Virus record (IMG/VR): IMGVR_UViG_3300042891_001130
Location: 1-64,000 of that record
DNA length: 64,000 nucleotides
Strand: one strand, 5' to 3'
Source: a virus
Positions 1 through 7,783 of the stretch are shown here, in pieces. Position 1 is the stretch's first letter; every line of letters begins with the position of its first letter. The position numbers were made by a program, and so were the translations under genes. The notes under the pieces were generated by a model, which saw only the letters and a list, made by a program, of their open reading frames with translations, made no database searches and had not been told where the DNA came from.

Positions 1-525
1 ACAATAGATAATGTACTAAACAATTATACTCTTGCTGGAATTTGGGATAGTAATACTATAGAATTTAGTTTAGATAATGCCACTTGGTACAAGTATAACG
101 GTGGAATCAGCGCTGACGGGAACGAAAGAGCATATGGATTAAATCTTCCTGGTGGTATTTTAAACTACAACGCGGGTGATACGGTTTGGTTTAGATACAG
201 CACAGGGGGAGAACCTGTGATATGGTGGGATAAGAATGAACTACCCGGAGGGGGAGGCTACTTCCGTGGTGCTGTTATAGACTATCATGCCTACGATCGT
301 AATGCAGGAACATTAGTTGGCACCATACACATTGTCGATGATAATGGTAACGAACATGTAGCCCACACCGAAGTTACTAGTGGTGGCACTGAAAGTGAAA
401 ATGTAATACTGTGGCTGCAGGACAACGAAGGCCAACTCAAGTTTAGGCGTATAGACGGTGTCGGAACTACTATAAAAATACAGTGGACTGCTAAAGTATT
501 CTACGGTTCAGAAACTTGGGATTAA
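1..525 (+). CDS. C-terminal part of a virion structural protein, 5' end outside window
   Basis: The frame is open from base 1 to the stop at 523-525, giving 174 residues without a start, so the gene begins upstream. An internal ATG at 217 is not needed. The sequence is rich in Gly, Asn, Asp, Trp and Tyr with alternating hydrophobic residues, as in beta-structured phage fibre or virion surface proteins. A fibre gene follows after 15 bases on the same strand. I recognise no specific family. A structural role is inferred from composition and neighbour. Confidence 0.55.
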   Translation, partial: TIDNVLNNYTLAGIWDSNTIEFSLDNATWYKYNGGISADGNERAYGLNLPGGILNYNAGDTVWFRYSTGGEPVIWWDKNELPGGGGYFRGAVIDYHAYDRNAGTLVGTIHIVDDNGNEHVAHTEVTSGGTESENVILWLQDNEGQLKFRRIDGVGTTIKIQWTAKVFYGSETWD

Positions 526-540
526 TTAGGGGCAAAATAA

Positions 541-2610
541 ATGACACGAGTAAGAAGACTAAACGTAAGTCAAGTTGAAGGTGGAGGATCAAACGATAAC
601 AATACCAACAAAATTCGCCCCTACGGTGAACTTGCTCTTTATGTTGGTGATAACAATAAATTAGAACTGTTAATGTTTGACGGTGTTCGCACACATGTAA
701 ACAGCAAAGTTTTAAGCAAAGGCACATTCTACGGTGGAGATGCCGACAGCAGTGACGGATTAAATTATGATTCTATTAAATTAGTTCCTGATGAGTTCTT
801 AAGACGAGACGGTAGTGACCAATATGTTATCATTGAACCTACAGGCGGCGAACCAGGACATGTTCACATTAGAGCAGGTGGCTCTATAGATTCTAGCACT
901 GCCGACTTATTTTTAGGCGGTGAAAAAAATAATGTGCGTGTCAGTGACACTAATGATCGTGTGACTATTACCACAGATGCTGGTTTTGACGATATTACAC
1001 GCACTTGGACTTTTGACGCCAACGGTGATTTAGTGTTTCCCGGAGCAACTAGTAAAATAGGTGAAAGCGAACCTGGACTGGTAGTATTCAGCGATAACAG
1101 ATTTGCCATATTAACCAACGCAGCTACTACATCAAGCCAATCTTGGATATTTGATACAGATGGCGATTTAACATTTCCTAGTAATCTGGTTATAACTCCT
1201 ATAGGCGATTTTGCTCCAGTAACTGGAACATTCATTACTCAAGCTCCTGGTGAATTTTTAGGTATAGTTTCAACAGGAGACGGGGGTGGCAGTCAAATAG
1301 GTTGGGCAGAAAATGCCTTTGTTCCAGGTAGGACGGCCGCATTAGCATTTAATGCCGGTAATGCTGGAGATGTGGATATCATAACCGGTGACTACACAGG
1401 GACTGTTTATACTTGGATTTTTAGAGCAAATGGTATTCTAGAATTACCTGGCGGTGGGGAAATTACATCCAATGAAATCACCAATGAAGTATTTGGAACT
1501 ACAACAACTTCTTTAACATTAGTTCCGGCTGGTGCAACTGACGCAGGTCAGCGTTTAGAAATATACTCAACTATCGGAGATGAAGGTAATCATTTACATC
1601 TAACTTCTGGTAGCACATCTACTGAACTATATTTAGGTAATGATTCTCAATATGTTAAATTAGGCTCATCGGGTGAAATAGAAGTCAGTGCCCAAAGTGG
1701 ATTGACGTTGCGTGGCGAAGGAGCAGGGTCTTATGCCTACCTAACATTACCAAACAATGTTGATTCGTCATCGACTATGGTAACATTGAACAATTCCAAT
1801 GGTGATGTTTTAATACGAGCAGCAGAACCCAGTGACCCAGCTCCTCAACAATGGGCTTTTGGTAAAGATGGTAGTTTAAAATTTACAGATGGCACATCAA
1901 CTATTAGAGCTCTTAATACAACCACCGACGGCCTACCAGGATTGAGTTTATTTGCTCCAGAGAGAATATTCCTTGGCATTAGTGGCACAAGCACAAATTG
2001 GAGTTGGGACTTTAGAAACTACGGTCAAAGTGACTACTCTACAGATAAAAAACCTGCGGTAATGTTGCCGGGCGGTAGCGTAATTGAGGAAGATCTAACA
2101 AATCCTCTATTGAATAATGGAATGGCGGGTCCATTGACCGTAAGCAGCCAAGATAACTTAACTTTAAGAACTAATACTTTAGACGAAGCGCAATCTCCGA
2201 CAGCAACTTACGATTGGGTGTTCGGTAAAGATGGCGTCTTAACATTCCCTAACGATGATTTAACGGTTAGCAGTATTGAAAACGAGTCAAGAATATGGAC
2301 AACGGCCACAGACATCACCGTATACCGCAACGGTCAAGATGGTTATGGCATAAAAGAAAATGAAGTAAGTGTCTATGTTAGTAACAGTAAAATCACTCAA
2401 GTTGTTCCAACAGGTTTAGAGATAGTCAACGGTTCATTAAAATTCCCAGACTCTACCATACAGACTACTGCTTTTATAATTGGAACTGCTCCACTAAGTT
2501 CCACATCTACAGGCACAGCAGGAACAATTGCATACGATGCAAGTTATTTTTATGTTTGCACCGCAACCAATAGCTGGCAAAGAATTGGTTGGGATCCAAC
2601 ACCTTGGTAA
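541..2610 (+). CDS. Tail-fibre-like structural protein with W-x-F-x3-G-x-L-x-FP repeats
   Basis: The protein has 689 residues and a good ribosome site (AGGGG) before ATG 541. It carries at least five copies of a short motif of the form W(T/I/A/V)F(x)3-4G(D/I/S/V)L(x)(F/L)P, for example 'WIFDTDGDLTFPS' and 'WVFGKDGVLTFPN'. Near the C terminus is 'GSLKFPDSTIQTTAF', a version of the LxFPDGTxQTTA element common in marine phage fibres. The spacers between copies are Gly/Ser/Thr-rich. Such repeats are expected to form trimeric beta structure in a fibre or baseplate appendage. The final 40 residues, rich in Thr and Ser and ending in 'WQRIGWDPTPW', may be a tip or cap. The receptor cannot be told. 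Confidence 0.75.
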   Translation: MTRVRRLNVSQVEGGGSNDNNTNKIRPYGELALYVGDNNKLELLMFDGVRTHVNSKVLSKGTFYGGDADSSDGLNYDSIKLVPDEFLRRDGSDQYVIIEPTGGEPGHVHIRAGGSIDSSTADLFLGGEKNNVRVSDTNDRVTITTDAGFDDITRTWTFDANGDLVFPGATSKIGESEPGLVVFSDNRFAILTNAATTSSQSWIFDTDGDLTFPSNLVITPIGDFAPVTGTFITQAPGEFLGIVSTGDGGGSQIGWAENAFVPGRTAALAFNAGNAGDVDIITGDYTGTVYTWIFRANGILELPGGGEITSNEITNEVFGTTTTSLTLVPAGATDAGQRLEIYSTIGDEGNHLHLTSGSTSTELYLGNDSQYVKLGSSGEIEVSAQSGLTLRGEGAGSYAYLTLPNNVDSSSTMVTLNNSNGDVLIRAAEPSDPAPQQWAFGKDGSLKFTDGTSTIRALNTTTDGLPGLSLFAPERIFLGISGTSTNWSWDFRNYGQSDYSTDKKPAVMLPGGSVIEEDLTNPLLNNGMAGPLTVSSQDNLTLRTNTLDEAQSPTATYDWVFGKDGVLTFPNDDLTVSSIENESRIWTTATDITVYRNGQDGYGIKENEVSVYVSNSKITQVVPTGLEIVNGSLKFPDSTIQTTAFIIGTAPLSSTSTGTAGTIAYDASYFYVCTATNSWQRIGWDPTPW

Positions 2611-2620
2611 ATATTAAATT

Positions 2621-3103
2621 ATGCGTATACTAGACTTAATCGAATCAGATAATACTATTAGAACTGGAGATGTATTTGCTCTAGAGCTTGATAACGGACT
2701 TCTTATAGAATCTGTTATCGTTGGATTTATGAATGACGGAGTTGTTATTCAAGGTGATGACACGGTGTTATCATATCTATCACATACCCCTGTCCAAGAA
2801 TCTATCACTAAATTTACAGAAATGCAACTGGCAATCATGGAGGGCGGTGGCAGTCTTGATGAAGCCGAATATCAAGGACGCAATGTTCAGTTAGGTAAAC
2901 CCATGTCTGGTGATGTTAAAAAATCTAAAGTTTATGTAAAAGGTCCAAAAGGAAATGTTGTCAAAGTCAATTTTGGCGATAAAAAGATGAAGATTAAAAA
3001 GTCTAATCCTAAACGTCGCAAAAGTTTTAGGGCTAGACATAATTGTGCTAATCCCGGGCCGCGGTGGAAAGCAAGATATTGGTCTTGCAGAGCATGGGAG
3101 TAA
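2621..3103 (+). CDS. Small basic protein with capsid-targeting-like N terminus
   Basis: The protein has 160 residues. It starts 'MRILDLIE|SDN', matching the pattern of T4 internal-protein targeting signals that are cut after (L/I)xE. A second match, 'IME|GGG', lies at residues 72-77. The C-terminal third is strongly basic ('KKMKIKKSNPKRRKSFRARH') and ends in a Cys/Trp-rich tail. I recall this tail from many marine T4-like phage proteins of unknown function. No Shine-Dalgarno sequence is visible; GTAAATA ends 7 nt before the ATG. A DNA-binding protein carried inside the head is a plausible inference, not a demonstrated role. Confidence 0.6.
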   Translation: MRILDLIESDNTIRTGDVFALELDNGLLIESVIVGFMNDGVVIQGDDTVLSYLSHTPVQESITKFTEMQLAIMEGGGSLDEAEYQGRNVQLGKPMSGDVKKSKVYVKGPKGNVVKVNFGDKKMKIKKSNPKRRKSFRARHNCANPGPRWKARYWSCRAWE

Positions 3104-3107
3104 TCTA

Positions 3108-3473
3108 ATGTTCTTAAAAGAATTTTTCAGCAAACCTATTGACATTGATCATAATCAAAAAAATAAAAATCAAATGCAAAATTTTGACGATGACTTATTT
3201 TGGTTTATTTTAGATAATGATCGGTTGCATAAAGAACATTTTTTTCCAATTTCTAAAAAAATAAAATCATTAGACGAATGTGGCGATCGACAAATATACG
3301 AATTGTTTATGCCAATGGTCGTAGACGGTTGTAAAAACTTTTATGAAGACAAAAAAATGTCCGGTAGGATGAATAAAAAATTTCCTCAAGAAATGAGAGA
3401 AGGCATTTGTAAAAGGTTGTATGACCACTATTGTGAAAATTATGGTTTGAGAAATAAAAATGAAAATCTTTGA
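3108..3473 (+). CDS. Hypothetical protein
   Basis: The protein has 121 residues. I chose ATG 3108, four bases after the upstream stop. The longer start at 3045 would overlap the conserved basic tail of the upstream gene and only gives a shadow translation. The protein is charged and helix-rich ('MFLKEFFSKPIDIDHNQ', then an aromatic and Asp-rich segment) with Cys near residues 57, 74, 97 and 108. It overlaps the next gene by 14 bases, suggesting translational coupling. No family is recognised. Confidence 0.55.
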   Translation: MFLKEFFSKPIDIDHNQKNKNQMQNFDDDLFWFILDNDRLHKEHFFPISKKIKSLDECGDRQIYELFMPMVVDGCKNFYEDKKMSGRMNKKFPQEMREGICKRLYDHYCENYGLRNKNENL

Positions 3474-6400
3474 AATTATAAATATCTTTCAAAATAAAAA
3501 ATTAACTGAAGGCGGTAATGCTCAAGTCGCCGATAGAGATAATCCAGAGATTGTATATTCTGCTGAAAAAATTGATCTTGAAAAAACTAACAGAACTCAG
3601 GCTGCTAATTTAGTAAAACAAACAATTAATGCGTTGAATCAAAGTTTTCAATCCATTTATAAAGAACCAATTTTTGGAGAAGAATTATTTAAATCAAACG
3701 AATATTTAAGCGGAAGTTCTAAACACTTTTTTAATACTGCTGGAATTTCAGATCAAGAATTTACAAAATATAAACAAAAAGTCGGCGATATCGATGTACA
3801 ATGCGATGTAGATCAAAAACCACAGATACAAAAATTTTTAGATGATCATTATAAACAACAGTTTGGTCCAGGAAGATTATTGGGATATTCTTCTTCTGCG
3901 GAACAATTCAATTCAATTTTTCGTATCGACGAAATTGGACTAAATGTTCAAATTGATTTTGAATTTGGGCAATATGATAAAGAATTAGGTCACCCCACCG
4001 AATGGTATAAATTTAGTCATAGTTCAGAGTGGGACGATATTACCGCAGGCATTAAGGGTGTATTTCATAAATGGATTTACAGAGCATTACCTGCTGCTAA
4101 AGTAACTCCAAAGCACATAGCAGCATATAAAGGCTCGGGAAAAAATCGTGCTATTAATATAGAACCAGAACCTACTCAATCAAAAGATATAAGTTTTGCA
4201 GTAGGAAGCAGTCAGGGAGGTGGAGCAAGTTATAAATTCTCTCCTTACTTAGATCCGCAAACTGGAAAACCTATGGATATAAAAGGTGTTCCTGTACAAC
4301 AAGAATTGCCCAGCGCTCAAAGAACTTATATACAAAATTTAGATCAACAGTTCGAAATGTTTTTTGGAGTGCAGCCCAGCGGAAACGATAAAACTTTACA
4401 AAAAAGTTATGTAGGGACTTTAGAACTAATGAACAAATATTTAGATCAAAGTCAAATAACTGCTGCATTTGAAGAATTTATAAAAATTTGTTTTGACGAA
4501 GCAGCACAGATGATCGATCGAGATAATCCAGAATCCGATGCTGAGGCAAAATTTGCCGCAATTGATAAAGGACTAGAAATTTTAAAAATTTCAAACAAAA
4601 AACAATTACGAGATCAAGCAGTAGCAATGGCAAAAATATATTCAGATGAATATTTTGATTTACAACAATTTAAGAAATGGTTTGATAGTTTACCTAAAGA
4701 AAAACAAGATGCTATCAATGTAACCAGCAAAGGTGCTGCTAGAAAAGATATTCAGTATAATTCTCTTAGAAAAAAATTAAAAGCAGCCGGACAATGGCCT
4801 ATTAATGTATTAACAGAAGAAGATGCCAAGCCAAATTATGGTAGGCAAGGTATTGAACACATTTATAGTCGTAGACCCGACGGTACTCCAAGTAGTACAG
4901 AAATGAAGCCTGCTGCATTCGTAGAATTATGCGACGAAATAGCACAACTAGGCGGAAATTTAGATAATATACAGATAAATTTAAAAGTCGACGGAATGGG
5001 TATGAGATTCGGTAAAGACGAATCTGGAGAGCCATTTTTTATTACTAGCAGTAGATCAGATCCAGTTAGATTAAAAGATGTAGGATCATTCTTGGCTTAT
5101 AATCAAGAATTAGTAAAAAAAGGTGAATTAGATCCGAACAGCGAATTAGGTAAAGCCGCAATTGCAAGAGCAATTAATTATGACAAGGCTGCTGAAACAA
5201 TTTTAAAAAGTAAATTTATTCAAACTTTACCCCCCGACACAATTGTACAAGCAGAAATGATGTACGATTCGAATATGACTCCAGACAGTCAAGGATTTAA
5301 AACATTTGTTAATATTCCTTACGATGTAAAAAAATTAGGGAAAGTAATGACGTTGGCCCCGTTCATGGTTAAAAAGTATTCAACTAAAGAACGAATACCC
5401 GATGAACAAAATATAATTAAAAAATTACTATCAACAAGTGATTCTAACATTAAAATTATTTCAAACGAATTAGATCAATCAGGAATAAATGTTGGTAAAA
5501 TAATTGCTCCTGTTGTCAATTTGCCTGCAGATTTGCGGGCAACACTGACTAGCAGAAAACCAGCAGACAGAGCCATTAGAGATGCTCAAGTAATTCCTGT
5601 ATTAGATAAAGCAAGGGCAGAATTAAGTAAGGCAATTATTGATAGTCCAAAATTAAAAGGTATGGATATGCTAGGCCCATACAACGAAGGTATTGTTGGA
5701 AACATGCCTAGTGGAAGACTATTTAAAGTTACAAGTCCCTTGATGAAAGAAAAAATATTACAAAAGCAATCATTTGGATCTGTTGAAAAAAGATCTGCGG
5801 TTGTTGCCATGGGTAGTTTTGCTGGACATAGAGGTCATGAACAGTTAATAAGTATTGCCATAGATAGAGCAAATAAAGAAGGAGCGACTCCATTTGTATA
5901 TGTAGGTGGTAAAGTAGGACCAGATGATCCATTTCCTGTAGAAACAAAATTAGAAACTCTTAGAAAACTATTTCCAGGAGTAGGCATATTAAGTGTAGAC
6001 GCACAATTTGATTTACAAACAGATAAAGCAACAATTGGTCAATTTGGTAAGAAAGTCGAATATGAACTAATGAAAAAACCGCCGTATTTTAATCATATTA
6101 TTATAGCAGTAGGCGAAGACAGAAAAGCATTTGCAGATGGGTTAGTTGCATGGGCAACCAATAGATTTGGAAACCATCCAAATCTAAAGCATGTTAAATG
6201 GGAAGAAGATATAAGTTCTCGAAATGAAGAAGCAGGCGGAACTGGTGTAAGCACTACTCAAATGAGAAATGCATTAAAAACTATGCCTGAAAATCAAGCC
6301 CTTCAAATATGGAGCAAAGGTTTTAATGTAGAAAAATTAGGTGTTGAATATATCAAACACCTAATGGATGTTGCAAGAAAAAATATGAATATCCAACCTC

Positions 6401-6717
6401 CCGCTGCTGCTCCCGTAGTAGAATCATCTATATTTGATCCTGTACCTGGAAAAATAAATGTAGGTGATTTAGTTTCATTTAAAGGTTCTAGCGAAACATG
6501 GAAAGTAATAGCAGTTAATTTAGATCGATCTAAAGCAAAAATAAAATCAGTTGACACAGGAATGATTCATAAATTCGACACTGAAAATCTTTATAAAATT
6601 AATAATAAAGATTATACATCAGAAACTAGATTGTTTAATGCACTATTAAGGTTAAATTTTACCAATGAAACAGTATTACATCACTCAAGAAAATATCGCA
6701 CAAGACAGCCCCGATGA
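3460..6717 (+). CDS. Large protein with three nucleotidyltransferase-type domains and a cleavable-looking N terminus
   Basis: The protein has 1,085 residues. Residues 1-17 end in 'KKLTE|GG', a possible capsid-targeting/prohead-protease site. Residues 80-210 look like a polymerase-beta-fold nucleotidyltransferase: GSS at 85-87, GDID with D110 and D112, and a third acid D166 in 'VQIDFEF'. Residues 480-770 look like a covalent (ligase/capping type) nucleotidyltransferase: KVDG at 509-512, E599 in 'VQAEMMYD', EGIVG at 743-747, then 'LFKVTSPLMKEK'. Residues 780-950 carry the HxGH signature ('GSFAGHRGH', H790/H793) and 'VSTTQMR' (930-936) of NMN adenylyl- and cytidylyltransferases. About 100 C-terminal residues with an SH3-like 'VGDLVSFKGSSETWKVI' follow. 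All assignments are by motif. Substrates are unknown; NAD or RNA/DNA end chemistry are options. Confidence 0.6.
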   Translation: MKIFEIINIFQNKKLTEGGNAQVADRDNPEIVYSAEKIDLEKTNRTQAANLVKQTINALNQSFQSIYKEPIFGEELFKSNEYLSGSSKHFFNTAGISDQEFTKYKQKVGDIDVQCDVDQKPQIQKFLDDHYKQQFGPGRLLGYSSSAEQFNSIFRIDEIGLNVQIDFEFGQYDKELGHPTEWYKFSHSSEWDDITAGIKGVFHKWIYRALPAAKVTPKHIAAYKGSGKNRAINIEPEPTQSKDISFAVGSSQGGGASYKFSPYLDPQTGKPMDIKGVPVQQELPSAQRTYIQNLDQQFEMFFGVQPSGNDKTLQKSYVGTLELMNKYLDQSQITAAFEEFIKICFDEAAQMIDRDNPESDAEAKFAAIDKGLEILKISNKKQLRDQAVAMAKIYSDEYFDLQQFKKWFDSLPKEKQDAINVTSKGAARKDIQYNSLRKKLKAAGQWPINVLTEEDAKPNYGRQGIEHIYSRRPDGTPSSTEMKPAAFVELCDEIAQLGGNLDNIQINLKVDGMGMRFGKDESGEPFFITSSRSDPVRLKDVGSFLAYNQELVKKGELDPNSELGKAAIARAINYDKAAETILKSKFIQTLPPDTIVQAEMMYDSNMTPDSQGFKTFVNIPYDVKKLGKVMTLAPFMVKKYSTKERIPDEQNIIKKLLSTSDSNIKIISNELDQSGINVGKIIAPVVNLPADLRATLTSRKPADRAIRDAQVIPVLDKARAELSKAIIDSPKLKGMDMLGPYNEGIVGNMPSGRLFKVTSPLMKEKILQKQSFGSVEKRSAVVAMGSFAGHRGHEQLISIAIDRANKEGATPFVYVGGKVGPDDPFPVETKLETLRKLFPGVGILSVDAQFDLQTDKATIGQFGKKVEYELMKKPPYFNHIIIAVGEDRKAFADGLVAWATNRFGNHPNLKHVKWEEDISSRNEEAGGTGVSTTQMRNALKTMPENQALQIWSKGFNVEKLGVEYIKHLMDVARKNMNIQPPAAAPVVESSIFDPVPGKINVGDLVSFKGSSETWKVIAVNLDRSKAKIKSVDTGMIHKFDTENLYKINNKDYTSETRLFNALLRLNFTNETVLHHSRKYRTRQPR

Positions 6718-6973
6718 TTGCTATCTTGCACCCGACGATCCCGCACATCAAATAAAAAGACTTCAGTTTTTAGGAGGTCTAGGCGGACAAGCAAGATTAG
6801 CGGAATATAATCAACAGACTGCGCAATCTAGATTAAATCAAGGTGGTAACATTACAACAACCGCAGCAGAAAATGCTCGTATTATGCGTGAAAAAAATAT
6901 TCAGCCAGGAACAGAAGAATGGTTTAAACTTTGGTTCAGTAAACCCTACCTAACTGGCGAACGTAAAATTTAA
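6665..6973 (+). CDS. Conserved small hypothetical protein
   Basis: The protein has 102 residues and starts inside the end of the preceding gene in another frame (53-base overlap). The body contains 'DDCYLAPDDPAHQIKRL', a Gly-rich 'FLGGLGGQARL' and the C-terminal block 'IQPGTEEWFKLWFSKPYL', which I recall from small proteins of marine T4-like phages. No Shine-Dalgarno sequence is obvious, so coupling to the upstream gene is likely. The function is unknown. Confidence 0.55.
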   Translation: MKQYYITQENIAQDSPDDCYLAPDDPAHQIKRLQFLGGLGGQARLAEYNQQTAQSRLNQGGNITTTAAENARIMREKNIQPGTEEWFKLWFSKPYLTGERKI

Positions 6974-6979
6974 TAAATA
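6972..6979 (+). promoter_or_regulatory. Candidate late promoter (AATAAATA) before dps
   Basis: The octamer differs at one position from the T4 late consensus TATAAATA. It ends 7 bases before the dps start codon, and no Shine-Dalgarno sequence lies between. In T4 transcription starts about six bases after the box, which here predicts a leader of only one or two bases. Confidence 0.45.
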
Positions 6980-6986
6980 TACGATC

Positions 6987-7421
6987 ATGGAACAATTACA
7001 CCAATTAGCAAAAATAGCATTTGCCAGCGAGTTTAGTTTTTATCTAAAAGCACACCAATTCCATTGGAACGTAGAAGGTATGTTTTTTGAACCTTTGCAT
7101 AATCTATTTGGTAAAATTTACGAAGAAGTTTATGAAAGCATAGATGTGTTTGCTGAACAAATTCGTAGTTTAGATACATATATGCCCGGCAGTTACACTA
7201 GACTTAATATGTTAACACAAGTCGAAGACGAAACAGAAATCTTCGACGGTAAGCAAATGGTTGCTGAATTGCTTAAAGATAATGAAAAAATGAAAGTTAT
7301 CTTAAAGAAATTGTTCGAAGTCAGTGAAGCAGCAGGCGAACATGGATTTAGTGATTTTATTGCTAGTAGATTAGATGCTCATGCTAAACACGGTTGGATG
7401 TTAAAGGCAACACTTAAATGA
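6987..7421 (+). CDS. dps: Dps-like ferritin-family protein
   Basis: The protein has 144 residues. Dps stores iron and shields DNA from peroxide in bacteria; family members form 12-subunit shells with ferroxidase sites between subunits. The signature 'HWNVEG' is at 26-31. The ligands H26, H38, D53 and E57 have the same spacing (12, 15, 4) as H51, H63, D78 and E82 of E. coli Dps, so the ferroxidase centre appears intact. The protein is a little shorter than bacterial Dps and lacks the long lysine-rich N-terminal tail that binds DNA. It sits among predicted head-packaged proteins but has no xxE targeting start itself. It may protect viral DNA or scavenge iron; this is inference. Confidence 0.85.
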   Translation: MEQLHQLAKIAFASEFSFYLKAHQFHWNVEGMFFEPLHNLFGKIYEEVYESIDVFAEQIRSLDTYMPGSYTRLNMLTQVEDETEIFDGKQMVAELLKDNEKMKVILKKLFEVSEAAGEHGFSDFIASRLDAHAKHGWMLKATLK

Positions 7422-7783
7422 GAGCACGCGAATTCATGGTTGAACGCAAAGGCGGAAAAATGACCAAGCGTCAACAAAATCCTACCCGCGGCGTTAACAA
7501 ATACACTGATGACGATAAGTGGAATAGCGATTACAAATTATATAGATTGGGCTTGGCACTGGCTGCAACTGATGGAAAAACAATGCCAGAGATGGATGAA
7601 GAAAGTTGGATCGGTAGATATAAAAGTCTACATCCATATAGTCAATGTGATCAAGATATGATCAATGTTGCGGCTAAAGTAGCCGGAGTTAATATACACG
7701 ATGTAAACAAAGGTGACATGAGAAGTCAAGAAACACCAGATACTTATACAGTAAGTCCAGTGGCGAATTGGAGTAAAAAATGA
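7418..7783 (+). CDS. Small protein with capsid-targeting-like N terminus
   Basis: The protein has 121 residues and overlaps dps by four bases (ATGA). It begins 'MRAREFMVE|RKGG', closely resembling the T4 internal-protein leader MKTYQEFIAE, which is cut after the final E. The rest is a compact domain containing 'YRLGLALAATDG', 'SWIGRYKSLHPYSQCDQDMI', and the ending 'SQETPDTYTVSPVANW'. I recall similar segments as modules in larger marine phage proteins. It overlaps the next gene by four bases. Likely a virion-internal protein; the biochemical role is unknown. Confidence 0.6.
   Translation: MRAREFMVERKGGKMTKRQQNPTRGVNKYTDDDKWNSDYKLYRLGLALAATDGKTMPEMDEESWIGRYKSLHPYSQCDQDMINVAAKVAGVNIHDVNKGDMRSQETPDTYTVSPVANWSKK

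Noticed and set aside
864-1235. Minus-strand open frame of 123 codons within the fibre gene
   Set aside because: Produced by the repeat-rich coding strand; no start signals.
3045-3107. Upstream start of the gene ending at 3473
   Set aside because: It lies within the conserved basic tail of the previous gene; ATG 3108 directly after that gene's stop is better placed.
6660-6717. Frameshift joining the 1,085-residue protein to the 102-residue protein
   Set aside because: The frames overlap by 53 bases but no slippery heptamer or stem is present; simple overlap with coupling is sufficient.
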